Shown in pieces: positions 35,587 through 47,017 of a DNA stretch of 64,000 bases (position 1 is its first letter; the number at the start of each line of letters is the position of its first letter). The stretch spans positions 1,383,222 to 1,447,221 of the forward strand of contig CAWUCO010000284.1 in assembly GCA_963920705.1 (NCBI GenBank), read 5' to 3'. The notes under the pieces are model-generated. The model was not told the origin of the DNA. It saw nothing but the letters and a program-made list of their open reading frames with translations, and did no database searches. Origin of the DNA: Odiellus spinosus (lineage: Eukaryota; Arthropoda; Arachnida; Opiliones; Phalangiidae). The position numbers and the translations under genes are program-made.

Positions 35587-36923
35587 AGAATTCTCTCCCC
35601 CAGATACTTACAAATTGTTTAACAAAAAACTCGCGAACACTTCGTTGTTCATATTTACTTTTTCTCTTTCACTGGTCCATCTTTCAAAAGCACGCTTAAT
35701 ATCAACACGATGACATCCGACTATTTAATTATTGGTCATATTAATTCAGATTAAAATCTGTAAAATTACGTGTAGTTGTTTTCTTACCCTTTTCAAGCAT
35801 GTTCAAACTTGCTGTGCTCTCACTCCTGGTGATACTGGTTTACTTCACTCCATAACCAATAAATTTCAGGTTGAAAATAATACATGATTATTTCCTAAAC
35901 CAAAGTTAATGAATCCGACGAAACTTCGATAAACTTACCTCCATAAATATTTTAGGCGCCTAAAATGTTTCTGGTGATCTCATCTTTCCAAATTCCATTG
36001 GCAATCCTACCCTACTTTCTAAAAAATGGCGTTCAACCACCAACGCTCTTGTTTCGATTTCCTTGTTTCTGGGTAAAAACCGTTGTACCAAAACGCGGGA
36101 GGGGAGAAATAGTTGATTCTGGGGGATCTGATAGCCCTGATAGGAACATTCCTGGGATTTACTCCCCTACAAAAAATCGTCTTCTCTGTTCCCTCTTCAA
36201 GATTTGTTTGCAATGACTTTATAGCAGTTCAAACATTGTGTATCAATCCGAATCACCTTTTCCCATTTTGCAAACTTTCTCTAGCTTCAACTTGGTGACC
36301 TTCCATTTCCTTGAAAGCAAATATCGAAAAACCTTTGGTATTCCTTTGGAGAGAGGGTTCAAGATTTGTCTCTGTGAGAATAGACTCTCCTGTCAGGGTT
36401 CATGTACTCGGGTTAGGACATGACGAGGAGCTTCGAATAATCATCATTGGGTGTGTCTGTGACGTAGCCAGTCAAACAAGTAATGCCTTACAAACAAGTG
36501 GAGTATATTCCATATTTACCTATTCGGCGTTTTCGCACTGAAGCAGCCGGCATCTTTTTGAAGCCCCACGAATGTGTATAACCCGAGTAAAACGACTCTG
36601 CTTCTTTTATTTTAAAATCACTAAAAATAGATTTTTTTTTTTTCGTTCTTTCGTGTAAGGGGCTGACCAATCTCTTATCACTTCAAGGTCGACACAAACC
36701 CGTTTTCCCTCCTCATATGAGAGGTAGGTTAAAAAAGAAAGGTAAATCTTGTAGTTTCCTATTGGTTTTTTTTTAAGTTCTCTGTGAGCTTAGAGCTAGG
36801 GAAGAAGGGGGGGTTCAAAGGGGAAATTATCAAACAATTCATGAAAAGAGATGAGAATTTTGGAAGCAAAATTTTTCCAGTGAGGGGAATTTAGATATAC
36901 CAGCCTTTTTTTCCGCGGGTAAA
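35587..36923. other. Noncoding stretch
   Basis: Several short open frames, none recognised and none with conserved motifs. It may hold the promoter of the minus-strand gene ending at 35586. Confidence 0.35.
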
Positions 36924-37001
36924 TTGTATTGTATTATAGATCGCCCAGAAAAATATAAATTTTTAAACTATTGCCTTGTAATACTTAAGTTATATTACAC
37001 T

Positions 37002-37307
37002 ATGGATGTACCAAATATAATGCAGAAAGCAGAAAATAATCCGTGGGTGCACGCCGGGTGCAATTGTCGCAACGTTTGTTTCCCTATTTCGGAAAAGAAA
37101 AACAATCGACGAGCTTGCCCTTGCCGAGTTGCTGGGATCGCCTGTACATCAAAATGCAAATGCGGCTTAGTAGGCTATAAACAATATAAGTGTACAAACG
37201 TAGAGCTAAATGAGAGTGATAAATCAGACACGAAAATTCTGAAAAGAAAGCTCGAATCTGTGCCTAATGCACGTCTGAAAAATTTAATAAACTCATTTCT
37301 TGTGTAA
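37002..37307 (+). CDS. Small Cys-rich protein with TSO1/CXC-like domain (101 aa)
   Basis: A short protein dominated by one Cys-rich block: C-x-C-x3-C, 'ACPCRVAGIACTSKCKCG' and a final 'KCTN'. That spacing resembles the CXC (TSO1/tesmin, DNA-binding) half-repeat, with an insertion after the third Cys. I start at the second ATG (37002). The longer reading from 36924 adds an AT-rich hydrophobic lead that looks untranslated. It lies 36 bp from the left arm of the palindromic transposon. It could be the last exon of a larger gene, because CXC domains usually occur in longer proteins. Confidence 0.5.
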   Translation: MDVPNIMQKAENNPWVHAGCNCRNVCFPISEKKNNRRACPCRVAGIACTSKCKCGLVGYKQYKCTNVELNESDKSDTKILKRKLESVPNARLKNLINSFLV

Positions 37308-37984
37308 CATTGTTTTCTCTAATAAGGATTCACCATCTCCAATCAAAGAACAACAGCAACTCCCCATAAGAGTCTGGGTCCACGTAATGTTAAAAATTTT
37401 CGTCTCTTTTATGATAAATTCGTATTATATTATTAAAATAGGGTAGTTGGGGGATAATTTAAAGCTAAAATTCGAGCTCACAACTGTAAATTTTGGGAAT
37501 TACAACGAATGGAAGGTTTCTTCCATAATGTAAAGAATAGGAAGAATCTATGACTTCCGTGCCGGATATGAAAGCCTTCCCCCACACGAAAATCTTGAAC
37601 GGTTATTATTTTAGATTCATAATTATGTTAGGAAAATATTAGGAAAGAATTATTTTGTAACTGCCACGGGTATAGTGCTGGCGGCAAAATGAAATTCGTA
37701 TATTTTTGGTCTACTATGCCTCGAAATCCTCGAAAACGCCTGTAGAAGTGTTCCACTTGTCAAGCATTCATGCAGTAGGCTTTTGCTAGCTTTACAGGGG
37801 CCGTGCAAAGACTATATAGCTTACTTGAATAGTCTTTGGTGTATAAGAAACTCGAAAAATAAATAGAGAAATCATACCAATTAGAAGATACTGGAGTAGT
37901 ATCTTTAATTTTTATTTCATATTAAACAAAACACACTTGTATAAAACGGACAAATTATTCATTTAACGCTAAGGTTTTCTACGT

Positions 37985-38365
37985 TTAACGTATGTCTGGT
38001 AGTTCAAGCTCAGTGGCATCTTCACACACTACACGCAATTTTGACTGGTACCAACTGCCTCGATCTTCATGGCGACGATAACCAAGATACCAGATTACGC
38101 TGCTAACGTGAACACAAGTACCTATCGTCAAACTACCACCTTTGCAATTGCAATACCAGCCTTTAATGGCATTTGCACCTGTCCCGTTCGGTACATAACG
38201 AATTAGAGCTTGGTGAACAGCTGAGGTGGAAAATTGACCAGGCACGCGTATACGAATTAAGTCATGTTCAACTTTGGACACTTCGACGCTGAAAGAGCCG
38301 GATTTCTCTATAGTCAACGCCACATAAGATTCAGCGCGTTTCGTTTTAAAGTCGCTCATTACCAC
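37985..38365 (-). pseudogene. Inverted copy of the transposase C-terminus
   Basis: A minus-strand frame of 126 codons that differs from the end of the plus-strand transposase by one residue (its final residue is Arg instead of Cys). It includes the SWIM finger. It is a passenger of the left inverted arm and has no start of its own; translation from its internal Met would give only the zinc-finger tail. Confidence 0.85.
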
Positions 38366-38432
38366 CTCACGTACATCACTTTCACGAAGTACAGGGAAGT
38401 CTTGAAATTCACTATCCTCAATTCGTTGCCAT

Positions 38433-40261
38433 CAACGTCCACAGTACCTGAACCAACAAAGTCCACAGTATCTAATCCATCACCGTCACCAATACCTCAG
38501 CCATCAACGTCGCAATTACCACGAAAGCGTACGTCATCAAACACTATTGCCATAAAGCACAGTTGTGTTCGGCCCCTGCCAAAGGCTTGCTTCATTTGCG
38601 GTGTTAGTACACGAACCAGGGTAAAAGCCGAAGTGAGAACAAGTATATTTGTGGAAAGAGCCATATTTATTCATCGGGACAACCGAATGTGCTCCACGCA
38701 TCTCGTTAACGCAGAGCTTCCCACCGAAATAATTGCTGGAATTCAGGTTTCCGCTAGATCAACCATTATGACTGCCACGGACATTGAGCAACTATTACAG
38801 GACCTCAGGAAATGTGTTAACGACCTACGGACGCCGAGCTTTGACAACTTCATACAAAGTGATGAAGACTGTAAAGTATTAACTTCATTGTCCCTGCACG
38901 AGTTCCTAGAGTTGCATTCGACTATTGAGGACATTATTCGTACCATCAGATGCTGTTCGTCGAAGACAGCTCTAGCAGTATTATTGATGAAATTACGATT
39001 GGGTATCTCCAATAAGGTGTTATCAACTTTATTTCATTTAACTGAAAGATCGGTATGAAACACGGTAAAAGCGGTTATTATGGCTTTATCGGAGCATTTC
39101 GTGCCACATAATTTTGGCCTGCAACACTTATCACGTGACAATCTGATAACAAACCATCAATCTGGAGCAGCAGTAAAACTCTTTGCTAACAACAAGCCTA
39201 ATTGTCTTATTACCATTGTAGATGGCACCTATATCAAGGTTGGAAGATCCAAGGACTATACCGTTCTTCACAAATCCTTCTGTGTGCACAAAGGCCAGCA
39301 TATCCTCAAGCCAATGTTAATGGTAACAACTACGGGTTACATAATAGATATAATCGGACCCTACTTTGCTAATGGCCGCAATAACGACGCGCGCATTTTA
39401 AACCATTCTATCAAAAAGAGAGAAGAACTCCAGACTTTCTTTCAAGTTGGTGACGTTGTACTGGCAGACCGCGGTTTTCGAGACTCCAACAGCGTACTGA
39501 CTGAACTGGGTGTGGATTTACAAATGCCTTCGTTCTTGTCTAAAGGCGAGAAGCAAGTAAACACGCAAGAAGTTAATCGTTCCCGACAAGTAACGTACTT
39601 CAGGTGGCCGGTTGAAGTTAGGAATGGGCATTTGCAGACGGTGTATCGTTTTTTTCAAAACCGTATACCTGTGCATATGTTACCATTAGTTCAGGAACTT
39701 CTTCAAATTGCTGCTGCGCTGTTGAACGCCTACCACCCGGAGTTGCATCTTAAAGGTTCCTGGGAAGACTCCGTCGAAAAAATGCTGGCAGTCTCTACGA
39801 AAGAAAATCCTCAATGGCAACGAATTGAGGATAGTGAATTTCAAGACTTCCCTGTACTTCGTGAAAGTGATGTACGTGAGGTGGTAATGAGCGACTTTAA
39901 AACGAAACGCGCTGAATCTTATGTGGCGTTGACTATAGAGAAATCCGGCTCTTTCAGCGTCGAAGTGTCCAAAGTTGAACATGACTTAATTCGTATACGC
40001 GTGCCTGGTCAATTTTCCACCTCAGCTGTTCACCAAGCTCTAATTCGTTATGTACCGAACGGGACAGGTGCAAATGCCATTAAAGGCTGGTATTGCAATT
40101 GCAAAGGTGGTAGTTTGACGATAGGTACTTGTGTTCACGTTAGCAGCGTAATCTGGTATCTTGGTTATCGTCGCCATGAAGATCGAGGCAGTTGGTACCA
40201 GTCAAAATTGCGTGTAGTGTGTGAAGATGCCACTGAGCTTGAACTACCAGACATATGTTAA
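38433..40261 (+). pseudogene. DDE transposase (DDE_Tnp_4 fold) with C-terminal SWIM finger
   Basis: A cut-and-paste transposase of the IS5/Harbinger/ISL2EU type. The N-terminal part (38433-39055) has a Ser/Pro linker and a C-x2-C...C-x2-H zinc motif ('CFICG', 'MCSTHL'). A TGA at 39056-39058 interrupts the frame, which then continues in phase. Counting from Met at 39080, the catalytic residues are D48 ('TIVDGTY'), D130 ('VLADRGF') and E179 ('RWPVEVRN'), with 'HKGQHILKPMLMV' between. Residues 337-353 give C-x-C-x9-C-x-H, a SWIM zinc finger. The catalytic triad is complete. The stop and the missing natural 5' end argue against activity, unless the TGA is read through or spliced out. Confidence 0.85.
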
Positions 40262-40903
40262 ACGTAGAAAACCTTAGAGTTAAATGAATAATTTGTCCGT
40301 TTTATACAAGTGTGTTTTGTTTAATATGAAATAAAAATTAAAGATACTACTCCAGTATCTTCTAATTGGTATGATTTCTCTATTTATTTTTCGAGTTTCT
40401 TATACACCAAAGACTATTCAAGTAAGCTATATAGTCTTTGCACGGCCCCTGTAAAGCTAGCAAAAGCCTACTGCATGAATGCTTGACAAGTGGAACACTT
40501 CTACAGGCGTTTTCGAGGATTTCGAGGCATAGTAGACCAAAAATATACGAATTTCATTTTGCCGCCAGCACTATACCCGTGGCAGTTACAAAATAATTCT
40601 TTCCTAATATTTTCCTAACATAAGTATGAATCTAAAATAATAACCGTTCAAGATTTTCGTGTGGGGGAAGGCTTTCATATCCGGCACGGAAGTCATAGAT
40701 TCTTCCTATTCTTTACATTATGGAAGAAACCTTCCATTCGTTGTAATTCCCAAAATTTACAGTTGTGAGCTCGAATTTTAGCTTTAAATTATCCCCCAAC
40801 TACCCTATTTTAATAATATAATACGAATTTATCATAAAAGAGACGAAAATTTTTAACATTACGTGGACCCAGACTCTTATGGGGAGTTGCTGTTGTTCTT
40901 TGA

Positions 40904-41430
40904 CTCAAAACTTAAACTACACTACTCTTCATCTTCACACCTTAGCCGTTAATAACTGGTATTTCCTTTTCTCCGACCACCTGTTTGTCATTTACCTTTG
41001 TAAATAAGTTTTTTATAAATTTTTTTTGTAAACTTCAAAAGAGTGAAATTATTGAATTTTTTTTTTGAAATTATTTAAGCTTATAAATCTAGGTTATAGA
41101 TATTCTTAAGAAAGAAGATTCGCGTTGGCGTTCGCGTTTGCTAGAAGATGAAATACGTCATCGAATAGAGAAAAACTTCGTCTCTTATCCACCAAACGTC
41201 ACGACGTGATGTCCGATACAAATTTAAAATATATACTTGTATTTAATGTATATGGTTTTTCTCTAAGCGGTCTCCCTCCCACGATCGCGTAGCGCTCGAC
41301 GCTGCAAGCTATACGATCGAGTGTCGGACACTGATCCCCGTTACCACGGGCACTTAATATAATACGAGAGAAAAATCCCTTATATCTTCAGAGGTGTAAG
41401 ATACAGAAAACAAGTCGTCGTTATTAAGGG
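40904..41430. other. Noncoding stretch
   Basis: AT-rich, no gene recognised. A segment at 41155-41215 is slightly GC-richer (CATCGAATAGAG, CGTCACGACGTGATG). Confidence 0.35.
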
Positions 41431-41830
41431 GTTGTCGCGAACGAGATTAAAAAGTAGCTTATGAATGTTTCGGTTCTAGTCTGTCAGTAATAAAAACTGG
41501 AAAACAACGAACAAGTAGTCGCGAACGAGATAGTAAGGGAGCTTATGCTTGTTGAGTTCTAGTCTGTCAGTAATGAAAACTCGAAAACAATAAACAAGTT
41601 GTCGCGAACGAGATAGTAAGGGAGCTTATGCTTGTTGAGTTCTAGTCTGTCAGTAAAGAAAACTCAAAAACAATAAACAAGTTGTCGCGAACGAGATAGT
41701 AAGGGAGCTTATGCTTGTTGAGTTCTAGTCTGTCAGTAATGAAAACTCAAAAACAATAAACAGGTTGTCGCGAACGAGATAGTAAGGGAGCTTATGCGAG
41801 TTGAGTTCTAGTCTGTCAGTAATGAAAAAC
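41431..41830. repeat. 83-bp tandem repeat, five copies
   Basis: GT(T/A)GTCGCGAACGAGAT recurs at 41431, 41515, 41598, 41681 and 41764. Each unit ends in GTTCTAGTCTGTCAGTAA. The last copy runs directly into the 14-bp-unit stretch at the LTR insertion site. Confidence 0.95.
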
Positions 41831-41848
41831 ATGATTTGAAAAACATGT
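41821..41848. repeat. Left half of a small 14-bp-unit array, with ATGT target site
   Basis: AATGAAAAACATGATTTG then AAAAACATGT. The last four bases (41845-41848, ATGT) are repeated at 54653-54656 after the retrotransposon. Joined across the element, the site is about four consecutive GAAAAACATGATTT-type units. Confidence 0.9.
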
Positions 41849-44493
41849 TGCAACGGGGTGCCAACAGTTCGAAAAGCCCGCCAAAAATTTTCGGGCTTAG
41901 TAGAACTGGTGGCGCCCCCTTGCACTTCCCCTCCTTCTTAAAAGGAAGAGAAGATATAATTTTCGTTTTCTGACATAGGCAGTTCCTCTCAGACTCTTCT
42001 ACTGTCGAGTTGAATATAATTAAGTTTGTAATCAGTGACAGGGCAGTTTGGTAGTAAAAATATAATTAAATAAAAGGATCAAAAGCATAAAAAGAAATAG
42101 GGAACAATCATTTAATAGAGAAAACAAAAACGAAAGGAAAACGAAGTGGATCCTAATGGCGAATAGAAAGATAAGTCTAGGCTTCTAGAAGCCAGTAATA
42201 TAAAAAGAATAAAGGATAATTTTAACAATAAGCAAAACGAATTGCCTTTCCCAAAGGGAATTCAGTAATAACATCACTAATTAGTAGCTAATTATAACAG
42301 TAGATAGGCCTATAAAGGTAATGAGAATTTGTAACAGTAGCTTTAAACTCAAATGATAGGAATCTATAAAGGGGAAGATCAGGATGTATAAAGTATAAGC
42401 CTGTATAAGGGTTTTTCTCCTCGCCGGAGCGTTTCCGCCCGGCGAGCGGCGTTCGAACTTTTTCCCGCGAATTTGGTTAAAAGACGCTGGTTTTGGGAAA
42501 AATGTTCGAAGAGCCACCAACACGGGGAAAAACGAGAAAAGCTTACACAAAAAAAGTGTTTTGGGGGTTGGGATAAATTGTGCGAGGAGTTTAATCACGT
42601 GGGAAGAAGAGGAAAAAAGATTCGTTTCACGTATGGTTTCTCATAATTGGTCAATCAAAATAACACTCTTTTATTCATGGTAAGGCACATTGTAATAACA
42701 CTTTCAAAAATATAACACTTTAAAATACTAGGGGGAAAATCGATAATACTTAATATACTCGAGGGACGTTACAACCCGTTATCTCACGGAGTTGGTCGCA
42801 CGGAAGGTGCTTATGAAAAAATGTATATAGGAGACTTGCCCTTTTGCTTATTCGTAAGAGGGAGTCCAACGTTAAGTTTTAAATATATATATACGAGGAT
42901 TTTGGCACGGACTGTGCCTAAGAATTTTACTTTCGATTTCTAGAGGGGTTTCAAATTTACGATATATCTATATCTATTCACTTTTAATATTAAATTTCAC
43001 CTCCTATAAAAGGGGTCTTTAAAATGGGGAGCAAAGATTATCCTAATCTCTCTCTTTATATCTCGATAACGTTTTTCTGATTTCTATCTTTTTCTTAAAA
43101 AGTGCGGGAGTTGAATAATACTACGGTTTTCTAGACTTCGATCTCAACAACAAGCCGACATTAGATTTGGGTACGAATAATTCACTGAGGGGTCAAACGA
43201 TAAAACAAAATATAACAATAAAAAAAATACTCAACACTGCCTGTGTTTTTACGTAAAAGTTGGGTTCGGGGGCCGTCGTTTCTCTTGGATTAGCTGGATT
43301 TTGTTGCGTAACAGTGGAGCCGTATCCATTCCTGTACCAATCGGTTTCACTGGCTCTCTCCTTGAGGGGTTAGACGGGATTTCTCGGACAGCTTGCGGGG
43401 TGGCAACTTCGTTGAAATTAGTTACGGCACGGTCTCTCGGGTAGGTTATCACACATGCTCCGACGAGTGGTCGTCCGGTTTCTTGGGGTCTCGAGGGGGG
43501 ATCTTGTTTGACTTCAGTAATTATCGTCCTTCGTCGTTGTGTTTTTAGTTTGCTGGATTTCTTGGTTTCGACGCCATATAGCGGGGGAGGCTCCTTTCCT
43601 TCGTGGATTGAATATCGTCAGCGGGGATCATCGGATTCTGGAGGGCGAATCGGAATTCTTTGTGGCCTCGGTGGCTCTTTTTCATTACTATTGAGATGAG
43701 TTTCGACTCATTTTATCTTCTAAGTTATAGCGGGAACTGATTTCTTCTAAGTTACTTCGCGAGTTAGAGTTTTCGACAGCGACTATGTCCCGAAGGATCG
43801 CGGATAAAAAAATGGCAGAGTCAGGACCCTTAGTTTAAGCGGGCTCCATCATCGGCCTCAGCGCAGCGCGCTGGGCTCCTAGGGGGTGATCAGTGGTTCC
43901 TTTCGAGATCTCCAAGTCGAAGTTTCGAACTGATTTTACCTTCGCCATCTTCTCTCCTTTATGCCTCGGTTGGGGGAAAGCGTAGCGCGGGGATCTTCGC
44001 CAGTTGCAGTTTTGCTTTTTCCCGGCGTGGCTTAGTTTTTGGGGGGGGGGATGGAAAAAAGGACGCTCTGGTTCTTGTTCGGGCCATCCGGGGTTTTTTC
44101 CCAGCGAGTTGTGGAAAAGTTTGGGAGTCCGAGTGACCATGAACTTGAAAGTCGATGTCATCTCGTTAGTTCTTTTGAGGGGGTTATTGAAGCGGGGGTT
44201 TATTGGTATCTTTTTGTAGAGATAGGGTCACACGAAGTTTTACTTTGTCTAGAGGGGATCTTTAGCATTGGGCTTTCTTAGAGTTCGGTAAAATTTGGCC
44301 ATCCGGTCCTTTGTTAAGAAGGAAATGGGGTTTTTATATTTTTCCCGTTTTAAAGTAAAAATAGTTTCTTTTAAAGGGCAGGTGACACATAATAAATACA
44401 AAAAATAGGCTTATTATATATATTAATTACAAAAATCGAAAAATTTTGGAGGGGCTAGGGGTGGAACTATGTGACGGGGTCACACCTGTTACA
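41849..44493 (+). mobile_element. 5' LTR (2,645 bp, includes a 2.08-kb segment absent from the 3' LTR)
   Basis: 41849-42404 aligns with 54149-54648. The two then diverge until the final TGTTACA. A further 50-bp block (about 42060-42112) is missing in the 3' copy between ATA repeats. A hairpin-capable AAGCCCG...CGGGCTT lies near the left end. Confidence 0.8.
42405..44489. other. Segment present only in the 5' LTR, flanked by CCTGT
   Basis: CCTGT occurs at 42400-42404 and again at 44485-44489. The 3' LTR has a single CCTGT at this point. The segment is therefore either an insertion with a 5-bp duplication into the 5' LTR, or original LTR sequence deleted from the 3' copy through the 5-bp repeat. 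No gene was recognised. The part at 43250-44300 is GC-richer and has an 11-bp G run near 44040. Confidence 0.75.
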
Positions 44494-44495
44494 AA

Positions 44496-46176
44496 ATGGT
44501 GCCATGGACCACTCTTTTGGGGTTATTGCTTTCATTTTTATTGAATTTTTTTTTGGATTTAATTTGCCCCTCTGGGAATCGCCCCCCTGTACATGTACGC
44601 TCTTCTTTTCTAAAAGGCGGGAGGAATAGGCCTAAGCCTAAAGACGCTATAATCCACCCTAAAAAACCAACAGGTTACAAAGGCCAACTGGTCTATTTGT
44701 TGACACCGGCTCCTTCAGCAATAATTTCAACGATAGCGACTTTGATGACAACACCGACCATGACCACTCAACAATCAGCCTCAACAACTGTATTAGGACA
44801 ACCTATGGGTCAAATTCCACAAGTGATTCCACCGACCATGCCATACCCTTGGCCTTATCCCACAAAGATGGGATTAGGATCCCAACTGGGATATGGATTT
44901 CCTCAATGGAATTTTCCCTATTATCCGCAAGTACAGCCAGGATATTTTCCTGTTGGGAATCAACCATGAACGATGGGTGGTCAAATTCCTAATCCTACCC
45001 CAACGGTTCTGATGACAACATCAGCCCCTCCAACTACTCCAGCACAAGTCCCGACGGTGACAACAACTACGGTGACTACAACGACCTCTTCTGCCATTCC
45101 AACGCCAATTTTGACGACTCCAACTGGAACTAGCCAAGGAACACCAACACAGGTTCCTCAAGGTTCCACACCAGCTGGAATGGGAATACCCAACATAAGC
45201 GGAGCCTTTGAAACTCCACCAGCTTCAGATCCGCTGACTACAGCATTACTGGCACAAATTCTACAAAACACCAGTTTAGGCGAAAGTAAAAGTAAAACAC
45301 CACCGGAACACCTTGCTTTCCACGGTAGAGTGGAAGACAGCGTTTCAGAATTTCTTCAAGGATTCGAAGAATATGCCAAATATAACCAAATCACAGATGA
45401 CAGGAAAATGGAGATGATGCCTCTACTGATGAGATCGCATGCAAAATACTGATTCAGATCACTTCCCGACGGACTGACCTGGGATGAATTCATAGCGAAG
45501 ATGAGACTTCATTACCGAGTCGAAGAAGCTGAAGCTCAAGCCAGGGCTGAGCTAATGAACAAGAAGCAAGGACCGAAAGAGTCTGTAGACGAATTTTTTG
45601 GTCATTTTGCTCGAGTAAATCAGGACTTAAATCCTCCAATTTCTGAAGTGGAGTTGATTGCCACCCTAAAAAGAAACCTTCGGACTGAAATAAAACAATT
45701 ATTGGTCTTCATGGAAGCTAAATCAGTCTCAGAACTCCACCATCATTCCTTGCGAATCGAACAGACATTAGGACTTTTTCCAGTAAAGAAGGAGAAAAAT
45801 GAGAGTGAACCGGCTGAAACATCAGTCAAGACGGTTAAAAACAACTCCTAGTGAAACTCCAAGGGCTCCTCGTGTCCTAACAGAAACTTCAAGATGTTTA
45901 GTACCGACAACTACGGAAGTGACAATGGCAGGAACATTCGCAACACCGTCTACACCAATTAGACCTCAACTGCCCAGCGGAATCAGTCCGATGAGCCCGT
46001 ATGGAATGGCCTGGTCTCATTACCAGACTTTCCCTAGCGGGAATGAGTCAGAGAACGACCCATATCCCGCACCAGTAAATCCTTTTATGTATTTACCGTG
46101 GGCATTTCCGAGCATGATTCCTCAATATACACAACAACCAATAGTACCTGTTCTCATTTTCAAGAAAATCCTTTAA
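44496..46176 (+). pseudogene. gag: gag of the 12.8-kb element
   Basis: From an ATG overlapping the PBS region the frame runs through a Thr/Pro/Gln-rich leader, then the gag core ('LAFHGRVEDSVSEFLQGFEE', 'GPKESVDEFFGHFARVNQDL', 'LIATLKRNLRTEIKQLLVF'). Stops at 44967 and 45450 interrupt an otherwise single frame, and a frameshift near 45830 leads to a Pro-rich tail. The expected zinc knuckle was not found before RT. The tail may have been lost together with the protease in the short gap at 46180-46325. Confidence 0.8.
44497..44513 (+). promoter_or_regulatory. Primer binding site
   Basis: TGGTGCCATGGACCACT begins 3 nt after the LTR end (...TGTTACA AAA). The TGG complements a tRNA CCA tail. I cannot assign the tRNA from memory. 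Confidence 0.65.
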
Positions 46177-46325
46177 CAGGATACCCTCGACGATTAAACA
46201 GATCAAACTACCAACGAGGACGGGGTTATGATGGAAACCGAAGACCACAAAACACCAGTTATAAATAATACCAGAACAAGAGCACTTCCCCCAGCGGGAA
46301 ACCGATTTATTTAGCGATAAATTGG

Positions 46326-47017
46326 GAAGAACTAATTTAGTATCATGAAGTCCACACTGGAAACGCAAAACCAGTTACTAAAATGCCGTACCGAGTAAGC
46401 GATCGGAAGAAGGAAATTATTGAACAACATATTTCCGAAATGTTAGATGATGGAATAATTCGACCTTCATCGTCTCCATGGGCATCCCCGATTGTTATAG
46501 TAGAGAAAGACGACGGATCAGGAACCGGAAAAATCAAAACCAGATTCTGTGTGGATCTAAGAGGAGTGAACAAAGTAACCGAAAAAGACCCATATCCAAT
46601 TCCGAGGATCGAAGAAACACTAAACAAGTTGGGCAAACCAAAGTATATTACGGCTCTTGATTTGAAAAGTGGATACTGGCAAGTAGAAATGTGTCCCGAC
46701 TGTGCGCCGAAAAATGCTTTCATTTCCCATGCTGGGAAGTATGAATTCAATGTTCTCCCGTTCGGTCTAACAGGAGCCCCATCAACCTTTCAAGGGTTGA
46801 TGGACGAAATATTTAGAGACGGAGAACCTTTCTCTATAGTGGTGTACTTAGATGACATTTTGATTTCCTCCGATACCTGGGAAGACCATAAAAATGCATT
46901 AGAATATGTGATGCATCGTCTACAAAATGCAGGACTAACACTACAACTAAAGAAATGTCCTTTCGCTCAATCAGAAGCTACAGTACTTGGACAGCCGATG
47001 AAAAGGGTAGCGGGCTA
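46326..47017 (+). pseudogene. pol: Truncated reverse transcriptase of the 12.8-kb element
   Basis: A Ty3/gypsy RT with 'PYRVSDRKKEIIEQHISEML', 'SPWASPIVIVEK', 'RFCVDLRGVNKV', 'ITALDLKSGYWQVEM', 'LPFGLTGAPSTFQGLM' and the active site 'VYLDDILIS'. Motifs up to the start of the thumb are open in one frame. Similarity ends abruptly near 46995, so RNase H and integrase are gone. The protease is also missing upstream. Confidence 0.9.

Larger units (their letters stand above)
37343..40903. mobile_element. 3.56-kb palindromic DNA transposon with 1,090-bp inverted arms
   Basis: 37343-38432 and 39814-40903 are reverse complements over 1,090 bp with only about three differences seen (for example near 37618, 37974 and 37990). 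They enclose a 1,381-bp centre that codes for most of the transposase. The arms include the last ~150 codons of that gene. The left arm is thus an inverted copy of the right end and replaces the gene's expected 5' end. The outer flanks (CACCATCTCCAA and CTCAAAACTTAA) give no clear target duplication. Confidence 0.93.

Noticed and set aside
38264..38432. 5' extension of the transposase reading frame
   Set aside because: This part is the antisense of the transposase C-terminus in the left inverted arm; real coding resumes only at 38433.
41890..41915. TGGTGGCGCCCCC as a primer binding site
   Set aside because: It lies inside both LTR copies, not after an LTR end; the PBS at 44497 fits the structure better.
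42281..44281. Several 60-110 codon frames in the 5' LTR block
   Set aside because: They have no recognisable motifs, are G/C- or A-tract driven, and overlap on both strands.
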